64,000 bases of DNA from contig NZ_JBBOZQ010000001.1 in NCBI RefSeq assembly GCF_038008685.1, positions 2,294,001 through 2,358,000 on the forward strand. Reading direction: 5' to 3'. The translations under genes were made by a program, and so were the position numbers. A model generated the notes under the pieces. The model had not been told where the DNA came from, searched no databases, and saw nothing but the letters and a program-made list of their open reading frames with translations. Origin of the DNA: Lysinibacillus sp. FSL W8-0992. GTDB lineage: Bacteria; Bacillota; Bacilli; Bacillales_A; Planococcaceae. This document shows positions 46,205 to 56,334 of this stretch, piece by piece. The first letter of the stretch is position 1, and each line of letters opens with the position of its first letter.

Positions 46205-47486
46205 ACTTGTGACGGAATGATTTAAGCTTATCGTAAATACTTGCCATCCGTTTCTCTTCACCTGCAATAACTGGTTTATAAAAATCTGTACCAACAAGCT
46301 CATCTGGTAAATATTGTTGATCTACCCATCCACCAAAAGTACCGATAGGGCTGTTATGCGGATATTGATAACCAACATGCCCTAAATCTTTGGCCCCTTC
46401 ATAATGTGCATCACGTAAATGGTGTGGAATATCTCCCGTTTTACCTGCGTGGATACTTGCAATAGCAGCATCAATAGCAGCTATTGCAGAATTTGATTTT
46501 GAAGCAAGGCACATTTCAATTACAGCACTTGCTAGCGGAATCCGTGCTTCAGGTAACCCTAAACGTTCTGCTGCCTGAACAGCGGCAAGCATGTGTGCCC
46601 CTACTTGAGGGTTGGCAAGACCAATATCCTCATAGGCCATGACGAGTAAACGGCGACTAACTGCAACCAAATCGCCTGTTTCAAGTAAATGTGCTAAATA
46701 ATACAACGCAGCATTCGTATCGCTCCCACGTACCGATTTTTGTAATGCTGACAGCAAGTTATAAAAGTGTGAGCCATTTTTATCACCGTACACGCCAATT
46801 CTGCCAATAAGATGTTCTAGAATATGGTCAGAAGCTATTGTTTGTCCGTTCACTTCATCACTTGCATAATAAATCGACTCGAGCAATGTTAGTGCTTTGC
46901 GTGCATCGCCATTTGCTGCTGTTGCAATTTGTTCAATTTGTGGATCTGTCAGTGCAAAATGATACTTTCCTAGTCCTCGTTTGTCATCAGAAAGGGCCTT
47001 TTGAATAAGTTCTATTAAATTTGCAGTTGTTAATTTTTTTAACTGATGAATTTCTCCGCAACGTGAGCGAATAGCAGGGTTTACATCATGATACGGATTT
47101 TCAGTTGTCGCGCCTATTAAAATAATAGAGCCATTTTCCACATGTGGTAGTAATGTATCCTGCTGTAATTTATTGAAACGATGTATCTCATCTAGAAACA
47201 GTATAACTTTCCCAGAAATTCTTGCTTCTTGTACAATATCTTCAACGTCTTTTTTTCCAGCACGAGTCGCATTAAGTGCGAAAAAGGGTAGTTTAGAGCT
47301 TCCTGCGATGGCATTTGCTATCGATGTTTTACCTATGCCTGGCTCTCCGTATAATAACATGGAAGGAACATGCCCATTTTGAATCATTTTGTATAGAGCA
47401 GTATCAGGACCGACGAAATCTTGTTGACCAATGATTTCATCTAGCGTTAATGGGCGCATCCGATATGCAAGTGGTTCATTATGCAA
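46203..47486 (-). CDS. rarA: replication-associated recombination protein RarA (MgsA)
   Basis: AAA+ ATPase acting at stalled forks, related to RuvB and clamp loaders. 427 residues with Walker A YGEPGIGKTS near 46-55, Walker B FLDEIHRFNK near 97-106, sensor GATTENPYHDVNPAIRSR near 124-141, and the C-terminal tetramerisation part (AYEDIGLANPQ, GTFGGWVDQQYLP). The last codons and stop fall in a family-A repeat. Divergent from cymR, as in B. subtilis (yrvN). Confidence 0.96.
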   Translation of the reverse strand: MHNEPLAYRMRPLTLDEIIGQQDFVGPDTALYKMIQNGHVPSMLLYGEPGIGKTSIANAIAGSSKLPFFALNATRAGKKDVEDIVQEARISGKVILFLDEIHRFNKLQQDTLLPHVENGSIILIGATTENPYHDVNPAIRSRCGEIHQLKKLTTANLIELIQKALSDDKRGLGKYHFALTDPQIEQIATAANGDARKALTLLESIYYASDEVNGQTIASDHILEHLIGRIGVYGDKNGSHFYNLLSALQKSVRGSDTNAALYYLAHLLETGDLVAVSRRLLVMAYEDIGLANPQVGAHMLAAVQAAERLGLPEARIPLASAVIEMCLASKSNSAIAAIDAAIASIHAGKTGDIPHHLRDAHYEGAKDLGHVGYQYPHNSPIGTFGGWVDQQYLPDELVGTDFYKPVIAGEEKRMASIYDKLKSFRHK

Positions 47487-47621
47487 AAGAATATCCCCTT
47501 TCGTACGTTTGTTCTAATTCATAGTATATCATAACCTTCCAAGAGTATTTCCGAGTTCTTCAAGAGGAGATTATGATATACTGTTGGTAGTATTTTGACT
47601 AGACTAATTGAGGGTGATAAA

Positions 47622-48041
47622 ATGAAAATTTCTACAAAGGGCCGTTACGGTCTCACGATTATGATTGAATTGGCAAAGCATTATGGTGAAGGGCCAATTC
47701 CATTACGCAAAATTGCTGCTGAAAAAGAGCTTTCTGAAGCGTACTTAGAGCAACTCGTATCACCATTGCGCAATTCGGGCTTGGTAAAAAGTGTTCGCGG
47801 AGCTTATGGAGGTTACATGCTTGCAAACCCACCTAGTGAGATTTCTGCAGCGAATGTAATTAGTGTATTAGAAGGACCGATTCAGCCTGTAGAGGGTATC
47901 GAAAATGAGGAAGCGCCTCAACGTGAACTATGGTTACGAATCCGTGATGCTGTGAAAAATGTATTAGATACAACGACTATTGAAGATTTAGCACAGTATA
48001 CAGAGGAAAATGCAACAGACGGCTATATGTTCTATATTTAA
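47622..48041 (+). CDS. cymR: Rrf2-family cysteine metabolism repressor CymR
   Basis: 139-residue Rrf2 regulator. ATG 47622 (MKISTKGRYGLTIMIELA) is preceded by GAGGGTGA. The winged helix has IPLRKIAAEKELSEAYLEQL and the GLVKSVRGAYGGYMLA wing. It has no cysteines, so it is not an IscR-type Fe-S protein, which fits CymR. In B. subtilis CymR works with CysK to repress sulfur genes. The location directly upstream of a cysteine desulfurase gene supports the call. Confidence 0.93.
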   Translation: MKISTKGRYGLTIMIELAKHYGEGPIPLRKIAAEKELSEAYLEQLVSPLRNSGLVKSVRGAYGGYMLANPPSEISAANVISVLEGPIQPVEGIENEEAPQRELWLRIRDAVKNVLDTTTIEDLAQYTEENATDGYMFYI

Positions 48042-48143
48042 TATTTCTAGGCTAAAGCACCTCCAAAGGTATAAACGCTGTTACGTTATTACTACTTGGG
48101 AATGAATAGTGCTTTAGTGTTTTCGTATAAAGGAGTTTTCAAC

Positions 48144-49289
48144 ATGAATTCATATATCTATCTTGATCATGCGGCAACATCCCCGATGAATGACAAGGTA
48201 ATAGACGCGATGACTTTGGCGATGCGTGATGTATTTGGAAATGCATCAAGTATTCACGGAGCTGGACGAGAGGCGCGCAAACATTTAGATAATGCACGTG
48301 ATGTCCTAGCACAATCAATAGGTGCAAAGCCAGGGGAAATTATTTTAACAAGTGGCGGTACGGAAGCGGATAATACGGCCATTATTGGAACTGTTACTGC
48401 GCGAGCTGCTGAAGGAAAGCACATTATTACAACTCAAATCGAACATCATGCGGTGTTACATACTTGTGAGAAGCTAGAACGAGAGGGCTTTGAAGTGACG
48501 TATTTACCAGTTGATGCGCATGGACGCATAACTGTCGAAGCGGTACAAGAGGCATTACGTGACGATACGATTCTCGTAACAATTATGTATGGCAATAATG
48601 AAGTTGGTTCAATTCAGCCAATTGCTGAAATAGGTGAGTTGTTACGTGAGCATAAAGCGTCGTTCCATACAGATGCTGTTCAAGCTTATGGTTTAGAGAT
48701 AATAGACGTGGAAGCTTTGCAAGTTGATTTATTAAGCGTGTCTGCGCATAAGATTAATGGGCCAAAAGGGATTGGCTTCCTTTATCAGAAAACTGGTACA
48801 CCACTTGCTAGCTATGCGTTAGGCGGTGACCAGGAGAAAAAACGTCGTGCTGGTACTGAAAATATACCGGCTGTTATAGGCTTTGCTACTGCTGCTGAAA
48901 ATGCAAGTCAGTTGCGTGAAAGTAAGCGAACACTGTACAATCGCTTTAAACAAATTATGCTTGAAGTTTTTACACATGAAAATTTAGTATTTCATGTTAA
49001 TGGCGATACACAAAATGTTTTACCGCACGTATTAAATGTCAGCTTTGCTAATATGGAGGTAGAGTCATTTTTAGTGAATCTTGATATGGCTGGCATTTGT
49101 GCATCTAGTGGTTCTGCATGTACAGCTGGTACAATTGATCCTTCACATGTGTTAGTTGCTATGTACGGCAAAGGGGCAGAAGAGTTACGAAACTCTATTC
49201 GCTTTAGCTTTGGCCAAGGTCTAACAGAAGAAGTTGTCCGCCAAGCGGCAGAGAAAACAGCAGCGATTGTGAAAAAGCTGGCAAAATAA
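48144..49289 (+). CDS. iscS: cysteine desulfurase (IscS/NifS family, YrvO-like)
   Basis: PLP enzyme delivering sulfur from cysteine. 381 residues from ATG 48144 (AAAGGAG). YLDHAATSPM near 6-15, HTDAVQAYG near 175-183, the PLP lysine K203 in SAHKINGPKG, and the persulfide cysteine C326 in SSGSACTAGT. The adjacent mnmA gene indicates that its main role is sulfur supply for tRNA 2-thiouridine, as shown for B. subtilis YrvO. Confidence 0.95.
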   Translation: MNSYIYLDHAATSPMNDKVIDAMTLAMRDVFGNASSIHGAGREARKHLDNARDVLAQSIGAKPGEIILTSGGTEADNTAIIGTVTARAAEGKHIITTQIEHHAVLHTCEKLEREGFEVTYLPVDAHGRITVEAVQEALRDDTILVTIMYGNNEVGSIQPIAEIGELLREHKASFHTDAVQAYGLEIIDVEALQVDLLSVSAHKINGPKGIGFLYQKTGTPLASYALGGDQEKKRRAGTENIPAVIGFATAAENASQLRESKRTLYNRFKQIMLEVFTHENLVFHVNGDTQNVLPHVLNVSFANMEVESFLVNLDMAGICASSGSACTAGTIDPSHVLVAMYGKGAEELRNSIRFSFGQGLTEEVVRQAAEKTAAIVKKLAK

Positions 49290-49374
49290 TTTGTTAATTA
49301 CTATCAATTTAAACCGAATTAATTAAATGCTATGTAAATTTGCAAAGCCTTATAGTTCGGTTTATATGAATTGA

Positions 49375-50520
<1,146 letters not shown>

Positions 50521-50525
50521 CTTGC

Positions 50526-50640
50526 AAAAGGGCTGCAAAACATACTTATTTCAGTTGATTTCTTAGGAAATAAAGAAATACATTGAGTTACTATAGTCAC
50601 TCAGTGTAGACGAATAAGCGATCGGATTTGCAGTCTTTTC
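50526..50640 (+). terminator. structured intergenic region after mnmA
   Basis: A long-range imperfect stem (AAAAGGGCTGCAAAAC near 50526 with GGATTTGCAGTCTTTT near 50624) encloses an inner hairpin ACATTGAGT/ACTCAGTGT (50580-50607). It may end mnmA transcripts or form a leader of the TPR gene. The assignment is tentative. Confidence 0.4.
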
Positions 50641-50661
50641 GCTACATAGAGGTGAAATGAT

Positions 50662-51321
50662 TTGGATTTTAACGAGCAGGGCATACTTGCATTCCAAGAG
50701 AAGCGTTATGAGGATGCTGCACAGCTATTTACCCAAGCAATTGAAGCAGAACCTGATAATGCAATTGGCTATGTGAATTTTGGGAATTTATTGGCTGTAC
50801 TAGAAGATACAGAACGAGCAGAACGCTTTTTTCAAAAGGCAATTACTGTAGACGAAACGGCAGCTACTGCATATTATGGCTTAGCTAATTTATATTATAA
50901 TGCGGACCGCTATGCAGAAGCGTTAAAACTTTATGAGCAAGCAGTACAGCATAAAATTGCAGGTGCAGATGTTTATTATATGATGGGGAAATGCTTTGAA
51001 CGAATGGAAAATCCAAAGCTCGCATTGCCATATTTACAACGTGCGGCAGAGATTGCGCCTGAAGATACACAAATTCGACTTGCGTATGCTATCGTGCTAT
51101 GTGCATTAGAAATGTTCGAAGAAGGTAAGAAGGAATTAGATTATTTAATCGAGCTAGATTGGAATAATGCAGATGCTCATTATAATTTAGGTGTTCTGTA
51201 TGCGGTATCTACAGAACAAACAGAGGATGCTATGTATCATTTGAAGCAGGCATTTACGATTCAACCAGAATATGACCAAGCGCGTTATATTTACGATATG
51301 ATTGCCCAACGATTTAACTAA
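50662..51321 (+). CDS. tetratricopeptide repeat protein (YrrB-like)
   Basis: 219 residues made of about six TPR units starting at residue 3. Each has the W/L-G-Y/F-A-P pattern, for example AIGYVNFGNLLAVLEDTERAE and ATAYYGLANLYYNADRYAEA. It is a protein-interaction scaffold without an enzymatic motif; B. subtilis YrrB occupies the same spot between mnmA and recD2. TTG start with GAGGTGA six bases away. A terminator shared with the family-B repeat follows. Confidence 0.87.
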   Translation: MDFNEQGILAFQEKRYEDAAQLFTQAIEAEPDNAIGYVNFGNLLAVLEDTERAERFFQKAITVDETAATAYYGLANLYYNADRYAEALKLYEQAVQHKIAGADVYYMMGKCFERMENPKLALPYLQRAAEIAPEDTQIRLAYAIVLCALEMFEEGKKELDYLIELDWNNADAHYNLGVLYAVSTEQTEDAMYHLKQAFTIQPEYDQARYIYDMIAQRFN

Positions 51322-51327
51322 AGAGGT

Positions 51328-51381
51328 TGGGACAAAAGTGAAAAAGTGTTAGATTGACTGTAATCAATCTAACACTTTTTT
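51328..51381 (+). terminator. terminator after TPR gene (family-B repeat)
   Basis: GGGACAAAA flank, then a 17-bp perfect stem AAAAAGTGTTAGATTGA/TCAATCTAACACTTTTT (51341-51357 with 51364-51380). The same module occurs inverted at 33118-33170. Confidence 0.9.
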
Positions 51382-51389
51382 GCTGTGAT

Positions 51390-51503
51390 CGTTGTTGTCC
51401 GCGGGCGCACCGTATGCCCCAACACTCGCTAACGCGCGGAATGCCTACGTCTTACGCTGCGTGCGTTCTTGCAGGAGTCGACGCCTTCGCTACCAACAAC
51501 TAA
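51390..51503. repeat. GC-richer intergenic element with inverted ends and a 23-base motif shared with the rarA repeat
   Basis: TTGTTG near 51395 and CAACAAC near 51495 form inverted ends around a segment richer in G+C than the surroundings. Bases 51448-51470 match 46144-46166 at 22 of 23 positions. It lies between the TPR terminator and the relP stop and contains no gene. Confidence 0.6.
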
Positions 51504-51547
51504 TGCTCTCGCACCTATAAGTTGTCCCTGCTTGATCTTCCGGTCAA

Positions 51548-52282
51548 TTATTTACTATCTTTACTGTCAAATGTGAGTTGCGATAAGTATTGCGCTAAAT
51601 GTGCAATCGGAGTTGATTCTAAAAGTGAAGATTCTGCTTCATTTTCCTTTAAAATATTGATTTCTTTATTGAGCCGCTCCATTTTACGATCTAATTCTGC
51701 TGCTTGTAATGCCGCATCTTTAAGTTCATTACGAATATGTTCAGGTACTTCTTTATTATATTTATAATAAATTTTATGTTCGAGACTTGCCCAAAAATCC
51801 ATTGCAATCGTACGAATTTGAATTTCCGTATATACTTTTTCCATTCGATCGGACATAAAGATTGGAATTTTAATAATAAGGTGTAGGCTTTGGTAGCCAT
51901 TGTCTTTTGGATAAGCAATATAATCTTTTACGTCAACAACTTCAATATCATTTTGTGCTTGAAGCATCGCACTTACTTTGTAAATATCTTCTACGAAAGA
52001 GCACGTAATACGGACGCCTGCTATATCACGAATATGTTCGCGAATACTATCAATGGCGGGTGTTAGCTCTTTTTTTGACATCTTCAATAATATACTTTTC
52101 GGTGATTTCACTCGGGTTGAGACATGTTCAATTGGATTATATTCATGAATAAGCTTAAATTCTTCTTGTAAAATATTGATTTTCGTTTCAACTTCATTTA
52201 ATGCAAATTTATATGCTAGGAAAAAGCGGGTTAGCTCTGTTTGGAAAGTTTTTAAAGTTGTGGCTTCGAGTTCGTTTTTCAT
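51548..52282 (-). CDS. sasA: small alarmone synthetase SasA/RelP
   Basis: Single-domain (p)ppGpp synthetase, resembling B. subtilis YwaC (RelP) more than YjbM. 244 residues from ATG 52282 (AGAAAGGA site; longer in-frame starts lack one). Motifs: NPIEHVSTRVKSPKSIL, DIAGVRITCSFVEDIY, VKDYIAYPKDNGYQSLHL with the synthetase core, and EIQIRTIAMDFWASLEHKIYYK cut by family variation. No HD hydrolase, TGS or ACT domain. RelP proteins are usually induced by wall stress. The 30-residue C-terminal extension is longer than usual. Confidence 0.92.
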   Translation of the reverse strand: MKNELEATTLKTFQTELTRFFLAYKFALNEVETKINILQEEFKLIHEYNPIEHVSTRVKSPKSILLKMSKKELTPAIDSIREHIRDIAGVRITCSFVEDIYKVSAMLQAQNDIEVVDVKDYIAYPKDNGYQSLHLIIKIPIFMSDRMEKVYTEIQIRTIAMDFWASLEHKIYYKYNKEVPEHIRNELKDAALQAAELDRKMERLNKEINILKENEAESSLLESTPIAHLAQYLSQLTFDSKDSK

Positions 52283-52613
52283 AATAAAATAAATCCTTTC
52301 TTCTGAAAAAAATCGTTCTATCCATGATAGGATGCAAGGTGAGCTCCTTATTAGATGATAGGGCAACAAAATTAGTATTCCTTCTTTCAAGCTTAACAAA
52401 AAGAAGGGGAAAATAGAAATTTGTGCTCTACAAAAAATGCATGCAACACACGGTATGACACTGTTGATTCTCGTTCCAAGCGCTCCCATTCCACAGGCAA
52501 GGCTTTAATTAATTGTTGTGTCTTTGTTTTTGAAGGACATTATCCGCTTCTAAAAAAGAAAAATACTTCGAAAGGTATGACCCTCGAAGTATTTTATCTG
52601 CGTTTTTATTATT
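52283..52613. other. 331-base gene-free region upstream of sasA
   Basis: This holds the sasA 5' region (minus strand) and, at 52561-52595, the terminator of the hisA-like operon. No ORF with a ribosome site and no clear consensus promoter was found. I looked for an ECF-type TGAAAC/CGTC promoter and saw only a poor, wrongly spaced match. Confidence 0.5.
52561..52595 (-). terminator. terminator of the hisA-like operon
   Basis: Perfect stem AAATACTTCGA/TCGAAGTATTT (arms 52561-52571 and 52584-52594). On the minus strand it is followed by a T-rich run. Confidence 0.88.
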
Positions 52614-52901
52614 TTAAACGATAATTTTAGCATCTAAATTGTAACGCTTATTGAATTCGTCAACGAATAGTTGTAAGTCAATATAAGTACCGATATATGG
52701 TTCGGTTTCTTGATCACGAAGGAAGCCACAAGTTGCTTTTAACGATTTAGAAAACTCAAGTAACATTTGTTCGTTATCAAGTTGAATCTGTAATGATAAA
52801 GAATCATCTAACGTATTCACCTTGAAATATTTTCTATCAATAATGCGTTCTAAATTTGTCTCTTCAAATGGAAAAACAAAATCATTATATATTAGTTTCA
52901 C
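52614..52901 (-). CDS. hypothetical protein, partner of the HisA-like gene
   Basis: 95-residue soluble protein, unrecognised. It starts MKLIYNDFVFPFEETNLERI and contains SLSLQIQLDNEQMLLEFSK and YIGTYIDLQLFVDEFNKRY, an alternating strand/helix pattern. Its start overlaps the stop of the HisA-like gene by 4 bases (ATGA type), so the two are translationally coupled. A terminator follows directly. Function unknown. Confidence 0.7.
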   Translation of the reverse strand: MKLIYNDFVFPFEETNLERIIDRKYFKVNTLDDSLSLQIQLDNEQMLLEFSKSLKATCGFLRDQETEPYIGTYIDLQLFVDEFNKRYNLDAKIIV

Positions 52902-53665
52902 AGTATCCCGCCTTTTTTACAATAATTCACAACTTCAACATAAGGTAAATCTCCACCAAAAATAGAAAGTGAGCTACCAATTGTGATATGAAGCTTACCG
53001 TTTGAAATTGCTTTGAATTTTTCTAAGTCTTCTAAAGAACGAACTCCGCCAGCATAGGTTGTTGGAATGGATGTCCAAGCAGCTAAATCCCGTACTAAGC
53101 TTTCCTGCATACCACCTTTTTTTCCTTCCACATCGACGGCGTGAATCAGTAATTCATCACAAAATTTCTCAATATAGGCAATGGTCTTTGCATTCACTTC
53201 AAAATCACTAAACTTGGTCCATTTATCAGTTACTACAAACCATTTGTTATCGCGCATTCTGCAGCTTAGGTCAATTACTAGATGTTTTTTCCCGATGGCA
53301 TGAACTAGTTGCTCTAAGCGATTAATATCGAGTTTTCCATCATGAAAGATATAGGATGTTACGATAACATGCGAGGCACCTGCATCTATGTACTTTTTTG
53401 CGTTTTCTGAAGTAATGCCGCCGCCGACTTGTAGGCCTCCTGGATATGCTGCTAATGCTGACATTGCGGCATGCTCATTTCCACTGCCAAGCATGATGAC
53501 ATGACCACCTACTAATTGATCCTCTGCAAACATGTTAGCATAATAGCTAGAGTCATAATCTGAAATGAAATTTTCGATAACTTCTTGATCTGTATGTCCA
53601 AGTGTACTTCCAACAATTTGTTTCACTTTGCCATCATGTAAATCGATGCAAGGTCTAAATTCCAA
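52898..53665 (-). CDS. hisA: HisA-like ProFAR isomerase of eukaryotic HIS6 type
   Basis: Predicted phosphoribosylformimino-AICAR-ribotide isomerase (histidine step 4), a TIM barrel. 255 residues from the TTG at 53665, chosen because it aligns with HIS6 starts (MEFRPCIDLHDGKVKQIVG) and follows GGAAGGA; longer ATG starts at 53698/53710 are possible. D8 and the aspartate of LIHAVDVEG near 178 fit the catalytic pair. FLQVGGGI-like QVGGGIT, VIVTSYIFHDG, HLVIDLSCR, TTYAGGVRS and IGSSLSIFGG match fungal/plant HIS6 more than bacterial HisA. It stands alone, with no his operon, apart from an overlapping 95-residue gene. Confidence 0.85.
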   Translation of the reverse strand: MEFRPCIDLHDGKVKQIVGSTLGHTDQEVIENFISDYDSSYYANMFAEDQLVGGHVIMLGSGNEHAAMSALAAYPGGLQVGGGITSENAKKYIDAGASHVIVTSYIFHDGKLDINRLEQLVHAIGKKHLVIDLSCRMRDNKWFVVTDKWTKFSDFEVNAKTIAYIEKFCDELLIHAVDVEGKKGGMQESLVRDLAAWTSIPTTYAGGVRSLEDLEKFKAISNGKLHITIGSSLSIFGGDLPYVEVVNYCKKGGIL

Positions 53666-53857
53666 TAGCTTCACAATCCTTCCAAACAACAAGTTCATTG
53701 TATCTATCATAGCATGGTTAGAGTTAAATTAGCGGTAATTCGTCATTTGTCAAAATAATGTTAAAAATTTTTAGGTTTTTCTAGTTAAAACGATATTTTT
53801 TAACGTGCTGTGGTAAAATAATAAAATTGAAATATACGAGAAGGGGACGAATCGATA

Positions 53858-56302
53858 ATGACAGAAAATCTAGATTTATTTGAGTTGAATAAGCTATTTA
53901 TTCTCGGACGTCCTATTGTATCCATTTTCCATAATACTCAAAATATGTATTCTATTGTACGTGTGAAAATTCAAGAAACTAATTTGCAATATGACGATAA
54001 GGAAATTATTGTAGTTGGTTATTTCCCGCAATTGCAAATGGACGAACAATATCGTTTTACAGGTAATATGAGACAACATCCAAAATATGGTGTACAATTT
54101 CAAGTTGAGACGTTTACAAAGGAAGTGCCCGCAACTGAGCAAGGAATTGTACATTACTTATCAAGTGACTTATTTGTTGGTATAGGAAAGAAAACTGCTG
54201 AAACAATTGTTGAAAAGCTTGGTGCCAATACGATCCGTCTTATATTAGAAGATCCAAATGTGCTCGATGTTGTACCTCGATTATCGGCTGAAAAAAAGGA
54301 AGTCATTCATCGCACAATTGAGCAAAATCTTGGATTAGAGCGTGTCATGATTCAATTGAATGAATGGGGATTTGGCCCGCAGCTCGGAATGAAAATTTAT
54401 CAAACGTATCGTACAGAAACGATTGACTTTTTAACTGAAAATCCTTATCGCCTTATTGAAGATGTGGATGGTGTCGGTTTTTTTCGGGCAGATGAGCTTG
54501 GTGCAAAATTAGGCATTACTGGTAATCATCCTGACCGTATTAAGGCTGCAATTTTACATACTCTAAATACAGCTGCATTATCAGACGGCCATGTATTTTT
54601 AGATGCGGAGCACGTTTTACCACAAGTGAAAGATATGCTCGAGCAAAGTCAACGCCAAGAAATTCCGTATGAAGCAATCTCTAAGGCTTGTATCGATATG
54701 CGTGAGGAAAATAAAATATATGGTGAAGAAACAAGGCTTTATTTGCCATCACTATATTTTTCTGAGATTGGAATTGCTTCAAAAATTATTGCGTTAACCG
54801 AACGAAATAGTCAGGCTAAGCATTTTAGTAAAGATGAAATTCGCAAGGCTATCGGGGATACGGAAGCTTTTTTAAACGTCACCTATGCAGAAACACAAGC
54901 ATTTGCGATTGAACAGGCCCTTAATTCAGCTGTGATGATTTTGACGGGTGGTCCTGGTACAGGAAAAACGACTGTTGTCAGAGGTATTGTAGAAGTATAT
55001 GCAAAGCTTCACGGTCTTTCATTAAATCCTAAGGAATATGCGCAAAAAGAAGAGCCGTTTCCTATCATTTTATGTGCACCAACAGGACGTGCTGCTAAAC
55101 GATTATCAGAGTCCACAGAGCTACCTGCTATGACAATTCACCGTTTGTTAGGTTTTACTGGCCAGGAGAAGGAAGAAGAAACCGAGCGAGAGGTTACTGG
55201 AAAACTTATAATTGTCGATGAAATGTCAATGGTTGATACATGGCTTGCCCATCAATTATTAAAATCATTACATGAGGATGTTCAAGTTGTCTTTGTAGGT
55301 GACCAGGATCAGTTACCACCAGTCGGTCCAGGACAAGTACTCAAAGATTTACTTGCCTCGCAACAAATTCCGACAGTTGAACTGACTGATGTTTATCGTC
55401 AGGCGGAAGGTTCAACGATTATTGAACTTGCCCATCAAATTAAGCGTGGGACAATTCCTAATGATTTGGCGATGAAAACGTCTGATCGTTCATTTATTAA
55501 AGCATCACCAGATCAAGTGGCAAACGTCGTAACGCAAGTTGTAAAAAGTGCTGTATCGAAAGGTCAGGAAATTCGTAATATACAAGTTTTAGCACCGATG
55601 TATAAAGGGCCTGCTGGAATCGATAATTTAAATAAAATGATTCAAGACCTTGTCAATCCGAATGATACAGGTTTAAGAAAAGAGCTTATCTTTGGTGATG
55701 TAACGTATCGAATTAAGGACAAGGTGCTACAGCTTGTAAACCAGCCAGAAAGCAATGTCTTTAACGGAGATATGGGGGAAGTCATTAGTATTATTAAAGC
55801 AAAGGAAACGATTGAAAAGCAAGATTTGCTTGTCGTGTCATTTGATGGTATTGAAGTAACTTACCAACGGAGCGATCTTAATCAGTTAACCCTTGCGTAT
55901 TGTTGTTCTATCCATAAATCGCAAGGCTCAGAGTTTCAAACGGTAATTATGCCAGTTGTTCGTGGCTATTCTAAAATGCTACGTCGTAATTTGTTATACA
56001 CTGGAATTACGCGAGCGAAAAATTTCTTAATTTTATGTGGTGAGCCAGATGTGCTAGCTAATGGCTTACAGCGTACAGACGATTTACAACGGTTCACGTC
56101 TCTGCGAGCACGACTTAACCCAATGGATGCATCATCCAATGAGGTTATTGAAGTGAAGGAGACATCAGTGGAGACAATTGCAGAAGAAGACCGACAAGAG
56201 GAGCCTGTGACTGTTCTACAGCTAACAGTAGATACGGTTCCATATATACATCCAATGATTGGAATGGATGGCATTTCTCCATATGATTTTATGGATGAAT
56301 AA
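53858..56302 (+). CDS. recD2: ATP-dependent 5'-3' DNA helicase RecD2
   Basis: SF1B helicase in bacteria lacking RecBC, involved in repair and fork stability. 814 residues: N-terminal OB-like domain, helix-hairpin-helix region (VGIGKKTAETIVEKLG near 107-122, DVDGVGFFRADELG near 206-219), and the ATPase core with Walker A MILTGGPGTGKTT near 360-372. It also has IVDEMSMVD, GDQDQLPPVGPG, and the motif VI-region YCCSIHKSQGSEF and YTGITRAK. ATG follows AAGGGGA. The C-terminus after about 760 is a variable acidic tail. Confidence 0.96.
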   Translation: MTENLDLFELNKLFILGRPIVSIFHNTQNMYSIVRVKIQETNLQYDDKEIIVVGYFPQLQMDEQYRFTGNMRQHPKYGVQFQVETFTKEVPATEQGIVHYLSSDLFVGIGKKTAETIVEKLGANTIRLILEDPNVLDVVPRLSAEKKEVIHRTIEQNLGLERVMIQLNEWGFGPQLGMKIYQTYRTETIDFLTENPYRLIEDVDGVGFFRADELGAKLGITGNHPDRIKAAILHTLNTAALSDGHVFLDAEHVLPQVKDMLEQSQRQEIPYEAISKACIDMREENKIYGEETRLYLPSLYFSEIGIASKIIALTERNSQAKHFSKDEIRKAIGDTEAFLNVTYAETQAFAIEQALNSAVMILTGGPGTGKTTVVRGIVEVYAKLHGLSLNPKEYAQKEEPFPIILCAPTGRAAKRLSESTELPAMTIHRLLGFTGQEKEEETEREVTGKLIIVDEMSMVDTWLAHQLLKSLHEDVQVVFVGDQDQLPPVGPGQVLKDLLASQQIPTVELTDVYRQAEGSTIIELAHQIKRGTIPNDLAMKTSDRSFIKASPDQVANVVTQVVKSAVSKGQEIRNIQVLAPMYKGPAGIDNLNKMIQDLVNPNDTGLRKELIFGDVTYRIKDKVLQLVNQPESNVFNGDMGEVISIIKAKETIEKQDLLVVSFDGIEVTYQRSDLNQLTLAYCCSIHKSQGSEFQTVIMPVVRGYSKMLRRNLLYTGITRAKNFLILCGEPDVLANGLQRTDDLQRFTSLRARLNPMDASSNEVIEVKETSVETIAEEDRQEEPVTVLQLTVDTVPYIHPMIGMDGISPYDFMDE

Positions 56303-56334
56303 AAATTGAAAATAAGTTTTATGAGGTGAAGAAA

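Noticed and set aside
52283-52489. 69-residue N-terminal extension of the small alarmone synthetase
   Set aside because: The extra residues are hydrophobic and Cys-rich without family similarity, while ATG 52282 has AGAAAGGA upstream and matches RelP starts.
52400-52500. ECF sigma (TGAAAC/CGTC) promoter for sasA
   Set aside because: Only a partial TGGAAC match was found, and the spacing to the nearest CGT is too long.
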